Source: Auanema rhodensis
Lineage: Eukaryota > Nematoda > Chromadorea > Rhabditida > Rhabditidae
Assembly: GCA_964057225.1 (NCBI GenBank)
Contig: OZ059896.1
Span: 14,706,501-14,770,500, forward strand
Direction: 5' to 3'
DNA: 64,000 nucleotides
This document shows positions 23,691-35,900 of the stretch, in pieces (the stretch's first letter is position 1; each line of letters begins with the position of its first letter). The position numbers and the translations under genes were made by a program. The notes beneath the pieces were generated by a model. That model saw nothing but the letters and a program-made list of their open reading frames with translations. It ran no database searches and was not told the DNA's origin.

Positions 23691-24060
23691 GGGTTAGTGA
23701 CGGTGTTTCCTTTTCCCAGACTGAGACATACGAGACTAGGCGGGTCAGGAGATGGACAATATGTCCCTTGGTCTCTGAATTCTTGAAGACGGTCTCCTCT
23801 AGGGAATGTTGATCTTGGCTCCGTGGAGAAGTTTGACTCCGTATCACACTACTGGAGTGCGAACTTCAAGCTTGATAACATGAGTGGAAGCAATTTCTGG
23901 TTTAGGAACATGGTGGAGTCCGGTGAAGCGGTCAGAGCTCTTGGCCTCGAATTCAACCATGATGTGTCCGGTGGCAGTAGCAAGAGTTGACATCTTAGAT
24001 TCAAGAACGATTACCATACCGAGGGTTGTTGGGATCTTGCGGATGGTATTGTGAACGGTG
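23691..24060 (-). pseudogene. Reversed vitellogenin exon-4 fragment (relic), spacer 2
   Basis: This is a duplicate of the relic at 17305-17674, with the same internal stop and deletion. The fragment therefore degenerated before the 6,386-bp unit was amplified. It lies antisense upstream of copy 3. Confidence 0.9.
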
Positions 24061-24100
24061 ATTTGAAATTAACATTGATAGTTGATTAGCCATTAAGATC

Positions 24101-24187
24101 TTATCAAAGAAAAGAAAAAAAAACTGAGGAAATGCAATGAAATGGGAAAATGATTGGAAGCACATGTCAATATGAATTGATATATAA
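24101..24187 (+). promoter_or_regulatory. Promoter of vitellogenin copy 3
   Basis: This matches the copy 2 promoter: a GATA site near 24101, TGTCAAT at 24165-24171 and TATATAA at 24181-24187, 49 bp before the ATG. Confidence 0.6.
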
Positions 24188-24235
24188 GAAAGGAACTGAA
24201 CAGTAAAGGACAGTCTACGACTCTCATCAAGAACG

Positions 24236-27200
24236 ATGAAACTTCTCGTTCTCGTTGGCCTCTTGGGGCTAACCCTGGCTAGTCTGCCATCTTTCGAGAG
24301 ACGCGATATCAACGAAGTCGAATTCCGCTCCGAGCGTGAATACCGTTATCTCTTCGATGGACATCTCTCTACTGCTTTACCTGTCTCTGAAAGCCAGAAG
24401 GCTATCACTCGTATCCAATCTCTTGTCAGCATCCAACCTGAATCTTCTGAATATTGGTTCCGCATGCAATTGAGAAATCTCCGCTGGGCTACTAGCCAGG
24501 AAGAGGTCGACACCCTCAGAATGCTCCCATTCGAGAGCATGGAGGAGGTCACCCTCGAGAAGGTAATATAAACTTCCTCTTTTCTAATTCATCTTCCTTG
24601 TTTCAGGAGCAAGAACGTCTTCTCTCCCTCCCAATCCGCTTCAACTACAAGCACGGACTTGTCGGAGATGTCGAATTCGACGGAGAAGAGCTCGCCTGGT
24701 CCAAGAACATCAAGAAGTCCATCGTCAACATGCTCCAAGTATTCAGAATCTCTTCCTATAGTTTTCTAATCTTCTGAAATTCAGATCAACTACGTTAAGA
24801 AGGGAGTTGAGATGCGCGACCACATGACCGAGGAAGAAGACATCCACAAGAACGACTACTTCACCGTTGTCGAGGTAAATGCCATCTGAGCTTAACCCAA
24901 AAACCTTTTGAACTTCAGCGTACCCTCGAAGGAGAGTGCGAGGTTGCCTACACCAGAATCGAAGAATCCAAGGAATTCGAACAATGGACCAAGTCCGTCA
25001 ACTTCGACAAGTGCAACATCCGCCCAGAAGTCCGTTACGGACGCCGCTTCGTCGAGAAGTGCGAAGAATGCGAGAAGACCGTCGCTGACGAGAAGCTCTC
25101 TTCCACCGTCATGACCTTCAACCTCACTCACGGACGCACTGAGAACAAGTTCCTCATCCGCGATGTCGAACTCCGTTCCCAACACTTGTTCGCCCCAATC
25201 GCCGACAAGAACCAACTCCTCGTCTCCTACGTCTACAACAAGCTCAGCCTTGTCTACGCCGGAGAGGTCGAGAAGACCATCGAGAAGATCCAAGTTGAAG
25301 AGAAGGAAACCCTCATCTACAACTCTGAGATGGAAATTGCCGAGGAGATGTTCGCTATGACCGGAGAAGAGAAATACCTTCGCCACATCCCCATGTGGAG
25401 CAACAAGGTCGAGATGGTTAAGCAGATCTTCAACAAGATTGTCAAGGACCTCGAATCCGGAGTTGAACTCGAGACCACCAACCTCATCGCCCGCGTTGTC
25501 AAGGTTCTCCGTTTCTGCACTGAGCACGAGATCGAGAAGATCGAGCGCTTCTTGTACGACATGGAGAAGATGGAGGAGAAGACTGTTGAAAAGATGCGTC
25601 ACATCTTCTTCGACTCCCTTGCTCTTTCTGGAACCAAGGTCACCATCCGCCACCTTCTTGAGAAGATGACCAAGAAGCAAATGAACCCCATCAAGGCTTC
25701 TCAACTCTTCAAGATGCTCGCCGAGATCCGTGTCCCATCCGAATACATCGCTGAAGACGTCTACCGTTTCTGCGAGTCTGATGTTGCCCACCGCAACCCA
25801 GTCCTCCGTCAATCCTGCTGGCTCACCTACGGATCCATTGTCTCTGGATTCTGCGGAGACAACGAGGAGAAGATGGCCTACGAATTGAAGGAGAAGCTCT
25901 GCACTCGCTCCCTCAAGCAAAAGATCGTCGACCAACTCATCCGCAAGTTCAAGTCTGCTGAGACCCGCTACGAGAAGGTCCTCATGATCAAGACCCTCTC
26001 CAACGCTGCCATTGACGTTTCCGTCTACAGCCTCAACACCATCATCGCTGACAAGATGGAAGAGAAGACCGTCCGCCTCCAAGCCATCGAGGCTCTCCGC
26101 CGTCTCCGCACCGTCATGCCACGCAAGATCCAATATGTCCTCATGCCAGTCTACAAGGACCGCATGGAGCTCCCAGAGATCCGCATGTCCGCCCTCAACA
26201 TCATCCTCATGACCAGACCAGAGGAAGCCATCCTCAGCCAAGTTGTTGAACAAGTCATCGTTGAGCGCAGCCGTCAAGTCCGCGTCTTCACCTACAACCT
26301 TCTCTCCACCCTCACCAAGTCCACCAACCCATGCGAGAAGGTCTTGGCCCTCCGTGTTTCCAAGGCTCTCCGCCTCATCCCAACTGAGCTTAAGCAAAAC
26401 CTCTTGGACAGCCGCTTCAACAAGTGGACTCTCTACAACACCGAGTACATGACTGGAGCTACCTTCAACTGGGCTTCCATCTTCAGCTCTGAATCTGTCC
26501 TCCCCAAGGAAATCATGGCTTCCCTCGACTCCGTCTTCGGAGGAGAATGGAACAAGTACTTGGCTCAAATCGGACTCTACCAAAACAACATGGACGTCAT
26601 CCTCAACAAGATGATCCGCAAGGTTGAGCAATCCGGACTTGAGACCCTCGTCGTCCGTGGAAAGAGATCCGCCACTTTCCGCCCAGTCGAGATCCTCCGC
26701 ACCATCGCCGAGAAGTTGAACATCAAGCGCCGTGAGATGAGCAACGACGAACCAGAGGCTCTCCTCTACTTCCGTTACAAGGACATGGACTACGCTTTCC
26801 TTCCAATTGACATGGAAACCATCCCAGAGCTTTTCAAGAAGATCGCCCGCGAGGGAAGAATCGAGCTTGGAGACATTGAGCGTGTTCTCTCCCACGGATT
26901 CCACTACACCCTTTCCGGAGCCGTCTTCGTTCACGAGACCATCCGCAAGATCCCAACTGCCCTCGGTATGCCAATCGTTCTTGGATCCAAGATGCCAACC
27001 CTTGCTACCGTCACTGGACACATCAAGGTTGAATTCGAGCCCAAGAGCTCTGACCGCTTCACCGGACTCCGCCTCCACCTTGTTGCCAAGCCAGAGGTTG
27101 CTTCCACTCACGTCATCAAGCTTGAAGCCCGCACTCCAGTTGTCTACTCCGGAGTCAAGCTTCTCCACGGAGCCAAGATCAACACCCCCATCGATCTTCA

Positions 27201-29481
27201 AATGTTCGTCAACTGGGAAGACAAGCTCACCCTCAAGACCGTCTTCAAGGTTCCAGAGACCAAGAGACACATTGTCCACCTCATGACCCGCCCAGTCACC
27301 TACGTCGCCGTCTGGGACAAGGAAACCCGTCACTACCCCGAAACCATCGAGAAGACCATCTACCTCAAGGATTCTCGCTACCCAGTTGAGACTATCGAGC
27401 GCGAATACTTCGAGAAGACCGGAATGAAGGTTTTGGTTTCCGGAAGCATCCGTCGCCCATTCTTCCCACTCTACGCCACCGAGGAGCACAAGACTGTTCT
27501 TATCGGAGACAACCTCATCAACATCTGGTACGAGCCCATGACTGAGAAGGTCCGCGAGATCGTCTTCCACATGGAAATGGACGTCTTCGAGCCAGTCAAG
27601 AGAATGGAAAGCCCAACTTTCGAAAACTTCTATGAGAAGAAGTCCATGAACAAGAGATACGAGACCGAGGAGGAAGACTTCGAGGTTGAGATGACCGACT
27701 ACAAGACTGAGACTGAGAGCGAACGCCGCAACGTCTTCGCCAAGTACGTCAAGAACCTTGAGATCGTCAAGGCTTACAAGCACAGACTCTCCTTCAAGCT
27801 TGAGACTGTCGGAGATATCAAGAACAAGCTCGAGACTGAGGTCCGCGCCATCTGCGACGACAAGATCCGTTACTGCCGTGTCCACTTTGAGGCCCGTCGC
27901 ACTCCCTTCGGAGAGGAATCCCGCGAGTGGGAACTCAAGGCTTTGATCCAAACCCTCTACCCAGAGATGCCAATGACCTTCAAGCAAATGTTCGATCAAA
28001 TGCACCGTGAATTCATCGGAAACATGGAAATCCAATGGGGATCTGAGGAGAAGTACACCATGAACCTCAAGCTCCAAGGACAACAAAGCCGTGACCAAAA
28101 GATCTGGATGAAGAAGGTTGAGCGCGAGCAAAACGGACTTACCGAGACCGAGAAGCTCATCGAGGCCGCCAAGTTGAACCAATACAAGCTTGTTGCTGAG
28201 CACAAGATCAGCCCAATGCACAAGATGTACCTCCGCAACTTCCTTTCTCTCCTCAAGAGCTGGAACTTCATGAACACCCAAGTTGAGTTCACCAACAAGA
28301 TGTACGAAGGACGCATGGAGGCTAAGCTCACCATCGAGCCAATCAGCCGCCGCTTCTGCGACATCGTCATTGAGACCCCAGAGCAACGTGTTCTCTTCCG
28401 CAACATCGTCGTTCCATTCGAGCTCCCAACCCTCAACATCCGCCGTCACTACGGATCTATCAACTCCATGAAGCACATCGCTGAGAAGATCGAGAAGGAG
28501 ACCCGCGCTGAATGCGTCGTCAAGAGCAACGAGATCAAGACCTTCGATAACCTCTTCTACAGACTTCCAATGGTTCCATGCCAAACTGTTCTTGCCAAGG
28601 ATTGCTCCTCTGAGATCCCCAAGTTCACCGTTCTTATGGAGAAGGTTGCCAAGAACACCGAAGAGAAGATCCTCACCATCCACCACGAGAAGAACAGCAT
28701 CGAACTCGAATTGAAGAGAGAGAAGATGATCGTTAAGGTCAACGGAGAAATCATCAAGTCTGAGGAAGAGTTGGAGAACTTCGGAATCTTCATCATCACT
28801 GAGAAGCTCTACAAGATCGATCTTGAAGACGTTCTCGTCACCTTCGACGGAATCCACGCCAAGATTCAACTCTCTGCTCTTTACAAGAACAAGCAATGCG
28901 GAATCTGCGGACACTACGACAACGAGGTTTGTTCTAATTGCCCAGCATCACTATTGTGAATTCTATTTCATTCCAGGAAACTAACGAGTTCCGTCGTGCT
29001 GACAACATCGAGACCACCGACCTCATGGAGTTCCACAAGAGCTTCTTGCACAAGAACCAAAGATGCGAGATGGACGAGTACGAGCTCAACAAGGAGTCCA
29101 ACTACAAGATTCTCCGTGAGGAGACCAGCAGCAGCGAGGAAGAGCTTATGAACGAGTACGAAGGTACAGCTTGTTTCTTATCCAATCTCAACCCAACTTT
29201 GTTTTTTTTCAGAGCCCGAGCTCCGCACTCGCGTTCTTGAGCGTGGACACCGCATGTGCTTCTCCGAGATGCCAGTTAAGAGCTGCCGCACTGAGAAGAA
29301 GGAATCCGAAACCACCTACAAGCAAATGACCTTCAGATGCCTTCGCAAGTCTCTCCCAGTTGTTGAGAAGATGATGCGCGAACTCCGCAAGGAGAAGGTC
29401 TTGACCACCGACATGCTTGAGGAGATCGAAGAGACCTACGAGCACAAGATCCGCGTCCCAAAGATGTGCCTTGCTTATTAA
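24236..29481 (+). CDS. vit-6: Vitellogenin copy 3
   Basis: Intact copy with six exons, again offset by 6,386 bp and apparently identical in protein to copy 2 (MTEEEDIHKND, CEKTV, EEELENFG). Its 3' flank follows the usual spacer only to about 29852, just before the expected start of a 5S gene, where the sequence switches into the satellite. It is the left arm of the palindrome formed with copy 4. Confidence 0.95.
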
Positions 29482-29876
29482 ACTAATTTTCTTATAGTTA
29501 ATAATAAAAAATTTTATATTTTATATTTTCTTCACATAATTAGCATAAATACCATACAATTAGTACAATAATTACGTAAAACACGTGAAAACCTCAGAGG
29601 GAATATCCAAAACCATCATTTCAGTCAAACATCGCGTGACCAATGAAGCTTTGCCGAGGTGCGATTATTGCTGGTTGAAAAACTTTTTCTAATTACCCGA
29701 AACATGGGTGATATACGCAATTTTTGAATGCCTGATAAGGCTGATTAGCATATTATGGAAGATTGTTCCACGTGAAATGACGTCATTTTTCAAAACTAAA
29801 CTAGAAGGAACGGTTGCACTCCGTACATATTCCGAAAAGAAAGAAAATCCTTCGTGACCTATGAGGCTTCTATTTT
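29482..29876. other. Truncated spacer after copy 3; breakpoint at about 29853
   Basis: The spacer is the same as after copies 1 and 2 up to AAAATCCTTCG at about 29853. There the 5S gene should begin but is replaced by GTGACCTATGAGGCTTC and then the satellite. The GTGACC-ATGA-GCTT words resemble GTGACCAATGAAGC of the spacer itself. Confidence 0.8.
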
Positions 29877-32380
29877 TTCCGGAAAAACGGTTTATTCCGG
29901 GGGGGGGGGGCCTATCCACAAGATTGTTCACAAAAAAGTTCAGGCTGTGTTCACGATGTGACCGGTGATTCCCCGTTTTTCTCCTCGATTATGAAATATA
30001 TTCAATTACAAATATACTGAACTTGGGTATTGAAATCTGTAGAATCTGAATATCCAACTTAGATTTGGCTAGGTTCTCTCTAATTTCCGGAAAAACGGTT
30101 TATACCAAGCCCAACCACGAGAATGTTCACAAAAAAGTTCAGGCTGTGTTCACGATGTGACCGGTGATTCCCCGTTTTTCTCCTCGATTATGAAATATAT
30201 TCAATTACAAATATACTGAACTTGGGTATTGAAATCTGTAGAATCTGAATATCCAACTTAGATTTGGCTAGGTTCTCTCTAATTTCCGGAAAAACGGTTT
30301 ATACCAAGCCCAACCACGAGAATGTTCACAAAAAAGTTCAGGCTGTGTTCACGATGTGACCGGTGATTCCCCGTTTTTCTCCTCGATTATGAAATATATC
30401 CAATTACAAATATACTGAACTTGGGTGTTCAAACCTGTAAAATCTGAATATCCGACTTATATTTGACTAAGTTCTCTCCATTTTCCGGAAATACGGTTTA
30501 TACCAAGCTCAACCACGAGAATGTTCACAAAAAAGTTCAGGCTGTGTTCACGATGTGACCGGTGATTCCCCGTTTTTCTCCTCGATTATGAAATATATTC
30601 AATTACAAATATACTGAACTTGGGTATTGAAATCTGTAGAATCTGAATATCCAACTTAGATTTGGCTAGGTTCTCTCTAATTTCCGGAAAAACGGTTTAT
30701 ACCAAGCCCAACCACGAGAATGTTCACAAAAAAGTTCAGGCTGTGTTCACGATGTGACCGGTGATTCCCCGTTTTTCTCCTCGATTATGAAATATATTCA
30801 ATTACAAATATACTGAACTTGGGTATTGAAATCTGTAGAATCTGAATATCCAACTTAGATTTGGCTAGGTTCTCTCTAATTTCCGGAAAAACGGTTTATA
30901 CCAAGCCCAACCACGAGAATGTTCACAAAAAAGTTCAGGCTGTGTTCACGATGTGACCGGTGATTCCCCGTTTTTCTCCTCGATTATGAAATATATTCAA
31001 TTACAAATATACTGAACTTGGGTGTTCAAACCTGTAAAATCTGAATATCCGACTTATATTTGACTAAGTTCTCTCCATTTTCCGGAAATACGGTTTATAC
31101 CAAGCTCAACCACGAGAATGTTCACAAAAAAGTTCAGGCTGTGTTCACGATGTGACCGGTGATTCCCCGTTTTTCTCCTCGATTATGAAATATATTCAAT
31201 TACAAATATACTGAACTTGGGTATTGAAATCTGTAGAATCTGAATATCCAACTTAGATTTGGCTAGGTTCTCTCTAATTTCCGGAAAAACGGTTTATACC
31301 AAGCCCAACCACGAGAATGTTCACAAAAAAGTTCAGGCTGTGTTCACGATGTGACCGGTGATTCCCCGTTTTTCTCCTCGATTATGAAATATATTCAATT
31401 ACAAATATACTGAACTTGGGTATTGAAATCTGTAGAATCTGAATATCCAACTTAGATTAGGCTAGGTTCTCTCTATTTTCCGGAAAAACGGTTTATACCA
31501 AGCCCAACCACGAGAATGTTCACAAAAAAGTTCAGGCTGTGTTCACGATGTGACCGGTGATTCCCCGTTTTTCTCCTCGATTATGAAATATATTCAATTA
31601 CAAATATACTGAACTTGGGTGTTCAAACCTGTAAAATCTGAATATCCGACTTATATTTGACTAAGTTCTCTCCATTTTCCGGAAATACGGTTTATACCAA
31701 GCTCAACCACGAGAATGTTCACAAAAAAGTTCAGGCTGTGTTCACGATGTGACCGGTGATTCCCCGTTTTTCTCCTCGATTATGAAATATATTCAATTAC
31801 AAATATACTGAACTTGGGTATTGAAATCTGTAGAATCTGAATATCCAACTTAGATTTGGCTAGGTTCTCTCTAATTTCCGGAAAAACGGTTTATACCAAG
31901 CCCAACCACGAGAATGTTCACAAAAAAGTTCAGGCTGTGTTCACGATGTGACCGGTGATTCCCCGTTTTTCTCCTCGATTATGAAATATATTCAATTACA
32001 AATATACTGAACTTGGGTATTGAAATCTGTAGAATCTGAATATCCAACTTAGATTTGGCTAGGTTCTCTCTAATTTCCGGAAAAACGGTTTATACCAAGC
32101 CCAACCACGAGAATGTTCACAAAAAAGTTCAGGCTGTGTTCACGATGTGACCGGTGATTCCCCGTTTTTCTCCTCGATTATGAAATATATTCAATTACAA
32201 ATATACTGAACTTGGGTGTTCAAACCTGTAAAATCTGAATATCCGACTTATATTTGACTAAGTTCTCTCCATTTTCCGGAAATACGGTTTATACCAACCT
32301 CAACCACGAGAATGTTCACAAAAAAGTTCAGGCTGTGTACACGATGTGACCGGTGATTCCCCGTTTTTCTCCTCGATTAC
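29877..32380. repeat. 199-bp satellite array with 597-bp (A-A-B) higher-order repeat
   Basis: The word TTCCGGAAA recurs at 30085, 30284, 30483, 30682, 30881, 31080, 31279, 31478, 31677, 31876, 32075 and 32274, an exact 199-bp step; the first unit (29877-30084) is 208 bp. Two monomer tails alternate as A-A-B: A has GGGTATTGAAATCTGTAG, B has GGGTGTTCAAACCTGTAA. B tails occur in units 3, 6, 9 and 12, so a 597-bp trimer is repeated four times plus a partial unit. The first unit holds a 12-G run at 29899-29910. No coding potential was seen. The array sits at the centre of the inverted vitellogenin repeat. Confidence 0.95.
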
Positions 32381-32485
32381 CAAAATCATCGAAAATAATA
32401 TTATGAACAACTATGAAATACTAACCATATACCATATAGGTAACCGATAATGATAAACGTATTTGAAAATATTAGAAAAGGGAAA
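32381..32485. other. Inverted post-5S spacer at the right edge of the satellite
   Basis: From about 32381 (CAAAATCATCGAAAATAAT) the sequence is the reverse complement of the region after the 5S genes at 17200-17310. This marks the start of the inverted arm. It stops short of the vitellogenin relic, which is absent on this side. Confidence 0.75.
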
Positions 32486-32604
32486 AGCTTACGGCACCCG
32501 GGATTCCCAATCCGTCTCCGATCCAAGTACTAACCGGGCCCAACGTTGCTTGACTTGCCAGATCGGACGGGATGGCGTACTTTCAACGTGGTATGGTCGT
32601 AATC
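32486..32604 (-). rRNA. rrn-5S: 5S ribosomal RNA, inverted, variant copy
   Basis: This is a 119-nt 5S gene on the minus strand with two changes from the others: its 5' end reads GATTACGACC instead of GCTTACGACC, and it has GAGACGGATTGGG instead of GAGACGGCTTGGG. The first change disrupts a terminal-helix pair, so it may be a less functional or pseudogene copy. It borders the satellite and lies downstream of vitellogenin copy 4 in that gene's orientation. Confidence 0.85.
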
Positions 32605-32976
32605 GAAGGATTTTCTTTCTTTTCGGAATATGTACGGAGTGCAACCGTTCCTTCTAGTTTAGTTTTGAAAAATGACGTCATTTCACGTGGAACAATCTTC
32701 CATAATATGCTAATCAGCCTTATCAGGCATTCAAAAATTGCGTATATCACCCATGTTTCGGGTAATTAGAAAAAGTTTTTCAACCAGCAATAATCGCACC
32801 TCGGCAAAGCTTCATTGGTCACGCGATGTTTGACTGAAATGATGGTTTTGGATATTCCCTCTGAGGTTTTCACGTGTTTTACGTAATTATTGTACTAATT
32901 GTATGGTATTTATGCTAATTATGTGAAGAAAATATAAAATATAAAATTTTTTATTATTAACTATAAGAAAATTAGT
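32605..32976. other. Inverted vitellogenin 3' flank/spacer (copy 4)
   Basis: Reverse complement of 16710-17081, with the same conserved motifs (TGACGTCA, CACGTG, Sm-like block). No gene is seen. Confidence 0.6.
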
Positions 32977-35900
32977 TTAATAAGCAAGGCACATCTTTGG
33001 GACGCGGATCTTGTGCTCGTAGGTCTCTTCGATCTCCTCAAGCATGTCGGTGGTCAAGACCTTCTCCTTGCGGAGTTCGCGCATCATCTTCTCAACAACT
33101 GGGAGAGACTTGCGAAGGCATCTGAAGGTCATTTGCTTGTAGGTGGTTTCGAATTCCTTCTTCTCAGTGCGGCAGCTCTTAACTGGCATCTCGGAGAAGC
33201 ACATGCGGTGTCCACGCTCAAGAACGCGAGTGCGGAGCTCGGGCTCTGAAAAAAAAACAAAGTTGGGTTGAGATTGGATAAGAAACAAGCTGTACCTTCG
33301 TACTCGTTCATAAGCTCTTCCTCGCTGCTGCTGGTCTCCTCACGGAGAATCTTGTAGTTGGACTCCTTGTTGAGCTCGTACTCGTCCATCTCGCATCTTT
33401 GGTTCTTGTGCAAGAAGCTCTTGTGGAACTCCATGAGGTCGGTGGTCTCGATGTTGTCAGCACGACGGAACTCGTTAGTTTCCTGGAATGAAATAGAATT
33501 CACAATAGTGATGCTGGGCAATTAGAACAAACCTCGTTGTCGTAGTGTCCGCAGATTCCGCATTGCTTGTTCTTGTAAAGAGCAGAGAGTTGAATCTTGG
33601 CGTGGATTCCGTCGAAGGTGACGAGAACGTCTTCAAGATCGATCTTGTAGAGCTTCTCAGTGATGATGAAGATTCCGAAGTTCTCCAACTCTTCCTCAGA
33701 CTTGATGATTTCTCCGTTGACCTTAACGATCATCTTCTCTCTCTTCAATTCGAGTTCGATGCTGTTCTTCTCGTGGTGGATGGTGAGGATCTTCTCTTCG
33801 GTGTTCTTGGCAACCTTCTCCATAAGAACGGTGAACTTGGGGATCTCAGAGGAGCAATCCTTGGCAAGAACAGTTTGGCATGGAACCATTGGAAGTCTGT
33901 AGAAGAGGTTATCGAAGGTCTTGATCTCGTTGCTCTTGACGACGCATTCAGCGCGGGTCTCCTTCTCGATCTTCTCAGCGATGTGCTTCATGGAGTTGAT
34001 AGATCCGTAGTGACGGCGGATGTTGAGGGTTGGGAGCTCGAATGGAACGACGATGTTGCGGAAGAGAACACGTTGCTCTGGGGTCTCAATGACGATGTCG
34101 CAGAAGCGGCGGCTGATTGGCTCGATGGTGAGCTTAGCCTCCATGCGTCCTTCGTACATCTTGTTGGTGAACTCAACTTGGGTGTTCATGAAGTTCCAGC
34201 TCTTGAGGAGAGAAAGGAAGTTGCGGAGGTACATCTTGTGCATTGGGCTGATCTTGTGCTCAGCAACAAGCTTGTATTGGTTCAACTTGGCGGCCTCGAT
34301 GAGCTTCTCGGTCTCGGTAAGTCCGTTTTGCTCGCGCTCAACCTTCTTCATCCAGATCTTTTGGTCACGGCTTTGTTGTCCTTGGAGCTTGAGGTTCATG
34401 GTGTACTTCTCCTCAGATCCCCATTGGATTTCCATGTTTCCGATGAATTCACGGTGCATTTGATCGAACATTTGCTTGAAGGTCATTGGCATCTCTGGGT
34501 AGAGGGTTTGGATCAAAGCCTTGAGTTCCCACTCGCGGGATTCCTCTCCGAAGGGAGTGCGACGGGCCTCAAAGTGGACACGGCAGTAACGGATCTTGTC
34601 GTCGCAGATGGCGCGGACCTCAGTCTCGAGCTTGTTCTTGATATCTCCGACAGTCTCAAGCTTGAAGGAGAGTCTGTGCTTGTAAGCCTTGACGATCTCA
34701 AGGTTCTTGACGTACTTGGCGAAGACGTTGCGGCGTTCGCTCTCAGTCTCAGTCTTGTAGTCGGTCATCTCAACCTCGAAGTCTTCCTCCTCGGTCTCGT
34801 ATCTCTTGTTCATGGACTTCTTCTCATAGAAGTTTTCGAAAGTTGGGCTTTCCATTCTCTTGACTGGCTCGAAGACGTCCATTTCCATGTGGAAGACGAT
34901 CTCGCGGACCTTCTCAGTCATGGGCTCGTACCAGATGTTGATGAGGTTGTCTCCGATAAGAACAGTCTTGTGCTCCTCGGTGGCGTAGAGTGGGAAGAAT
35001 GGGCGACGGATGCTTCCGGAAACCAAAACCTTCATTCCGGTCTTCTCGAAGTATTCGCGCTCGATAGTCTCAACTGGGTAGCGAGAATCCTTGAGGTAGA
35101 TGGTCTTCTCGATGGTTTCGGGGTAGTGACGGGTTTCCTTGTCCCAGACGGCGACGTAGGTGACTGGGCGGGTCATGAGGTGGACAATGTGTCTCTTGGT
35201 CTCTGGAACCTTGAAGACGGTCTTGAGGGTGAGCTTGTCTTCCCAGTTGACGAACATTTGAAGATCGATGGGGGTGTTGATCTTGGCTCCGTGGAGAAGC
35301 TTGACTCCGGAGTAGACAACTGGAGTGCGGGCTTCAAGCTTGATGACGTGAGTGGAAGCAACCTCTGGCTTGGCAACAAGGTGGAGGCGGAGTCCGGTGA
35401 AGCGGTCAGAGCTCTTGGGCTCGAATTCAACCTTGATGTGTCCAGTGACGGTAGCAAGGGTTGGCATCTTGGATCCAAGAACGATTGGCATACCGAGGGC
35501 AGTTGGGATCTTGCGGATGGTCTCGTGAACGAAGACGGCTCCGGAAAGGGTGTAGTGGAATCCGTGGGAGAGAACACGCTCAATGTCTCCAAGCTCGATT
35601 CTTCCCTCGCGGGCGATCTTCTTGAAAAGCTCTGGGATGGTTTCCATGTCAATTGGAAGGAAAGCGTAGTCCATGTCCTTGTAACGGAAGTAGAGGAGAG
35701 CCTCTGGTTCGTCGTTGCTCATCTCACGGCGCTTGATGTTCAACTTCTCGGCGATGGTGCGGAGGATCTCGACTGGGCGGAAAGTGGCGGATCTCTTTCC
35801 ACGGACGACGAGGGTCTCAAGTCCGGATTGCTCAACCTTGCGGATCATCTTGTTGAGGATGACGTCCATGTTGTTTTGGTAGAGTCCGATTTGAGCCAAG

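Noticed and set aside
29877-32380. CRISPR-like reading of the regular array
   Set aside because: The 199-bp unit repeats as a whole with no unique spacers, and the DNA is eukaryotic. It is a satellite.
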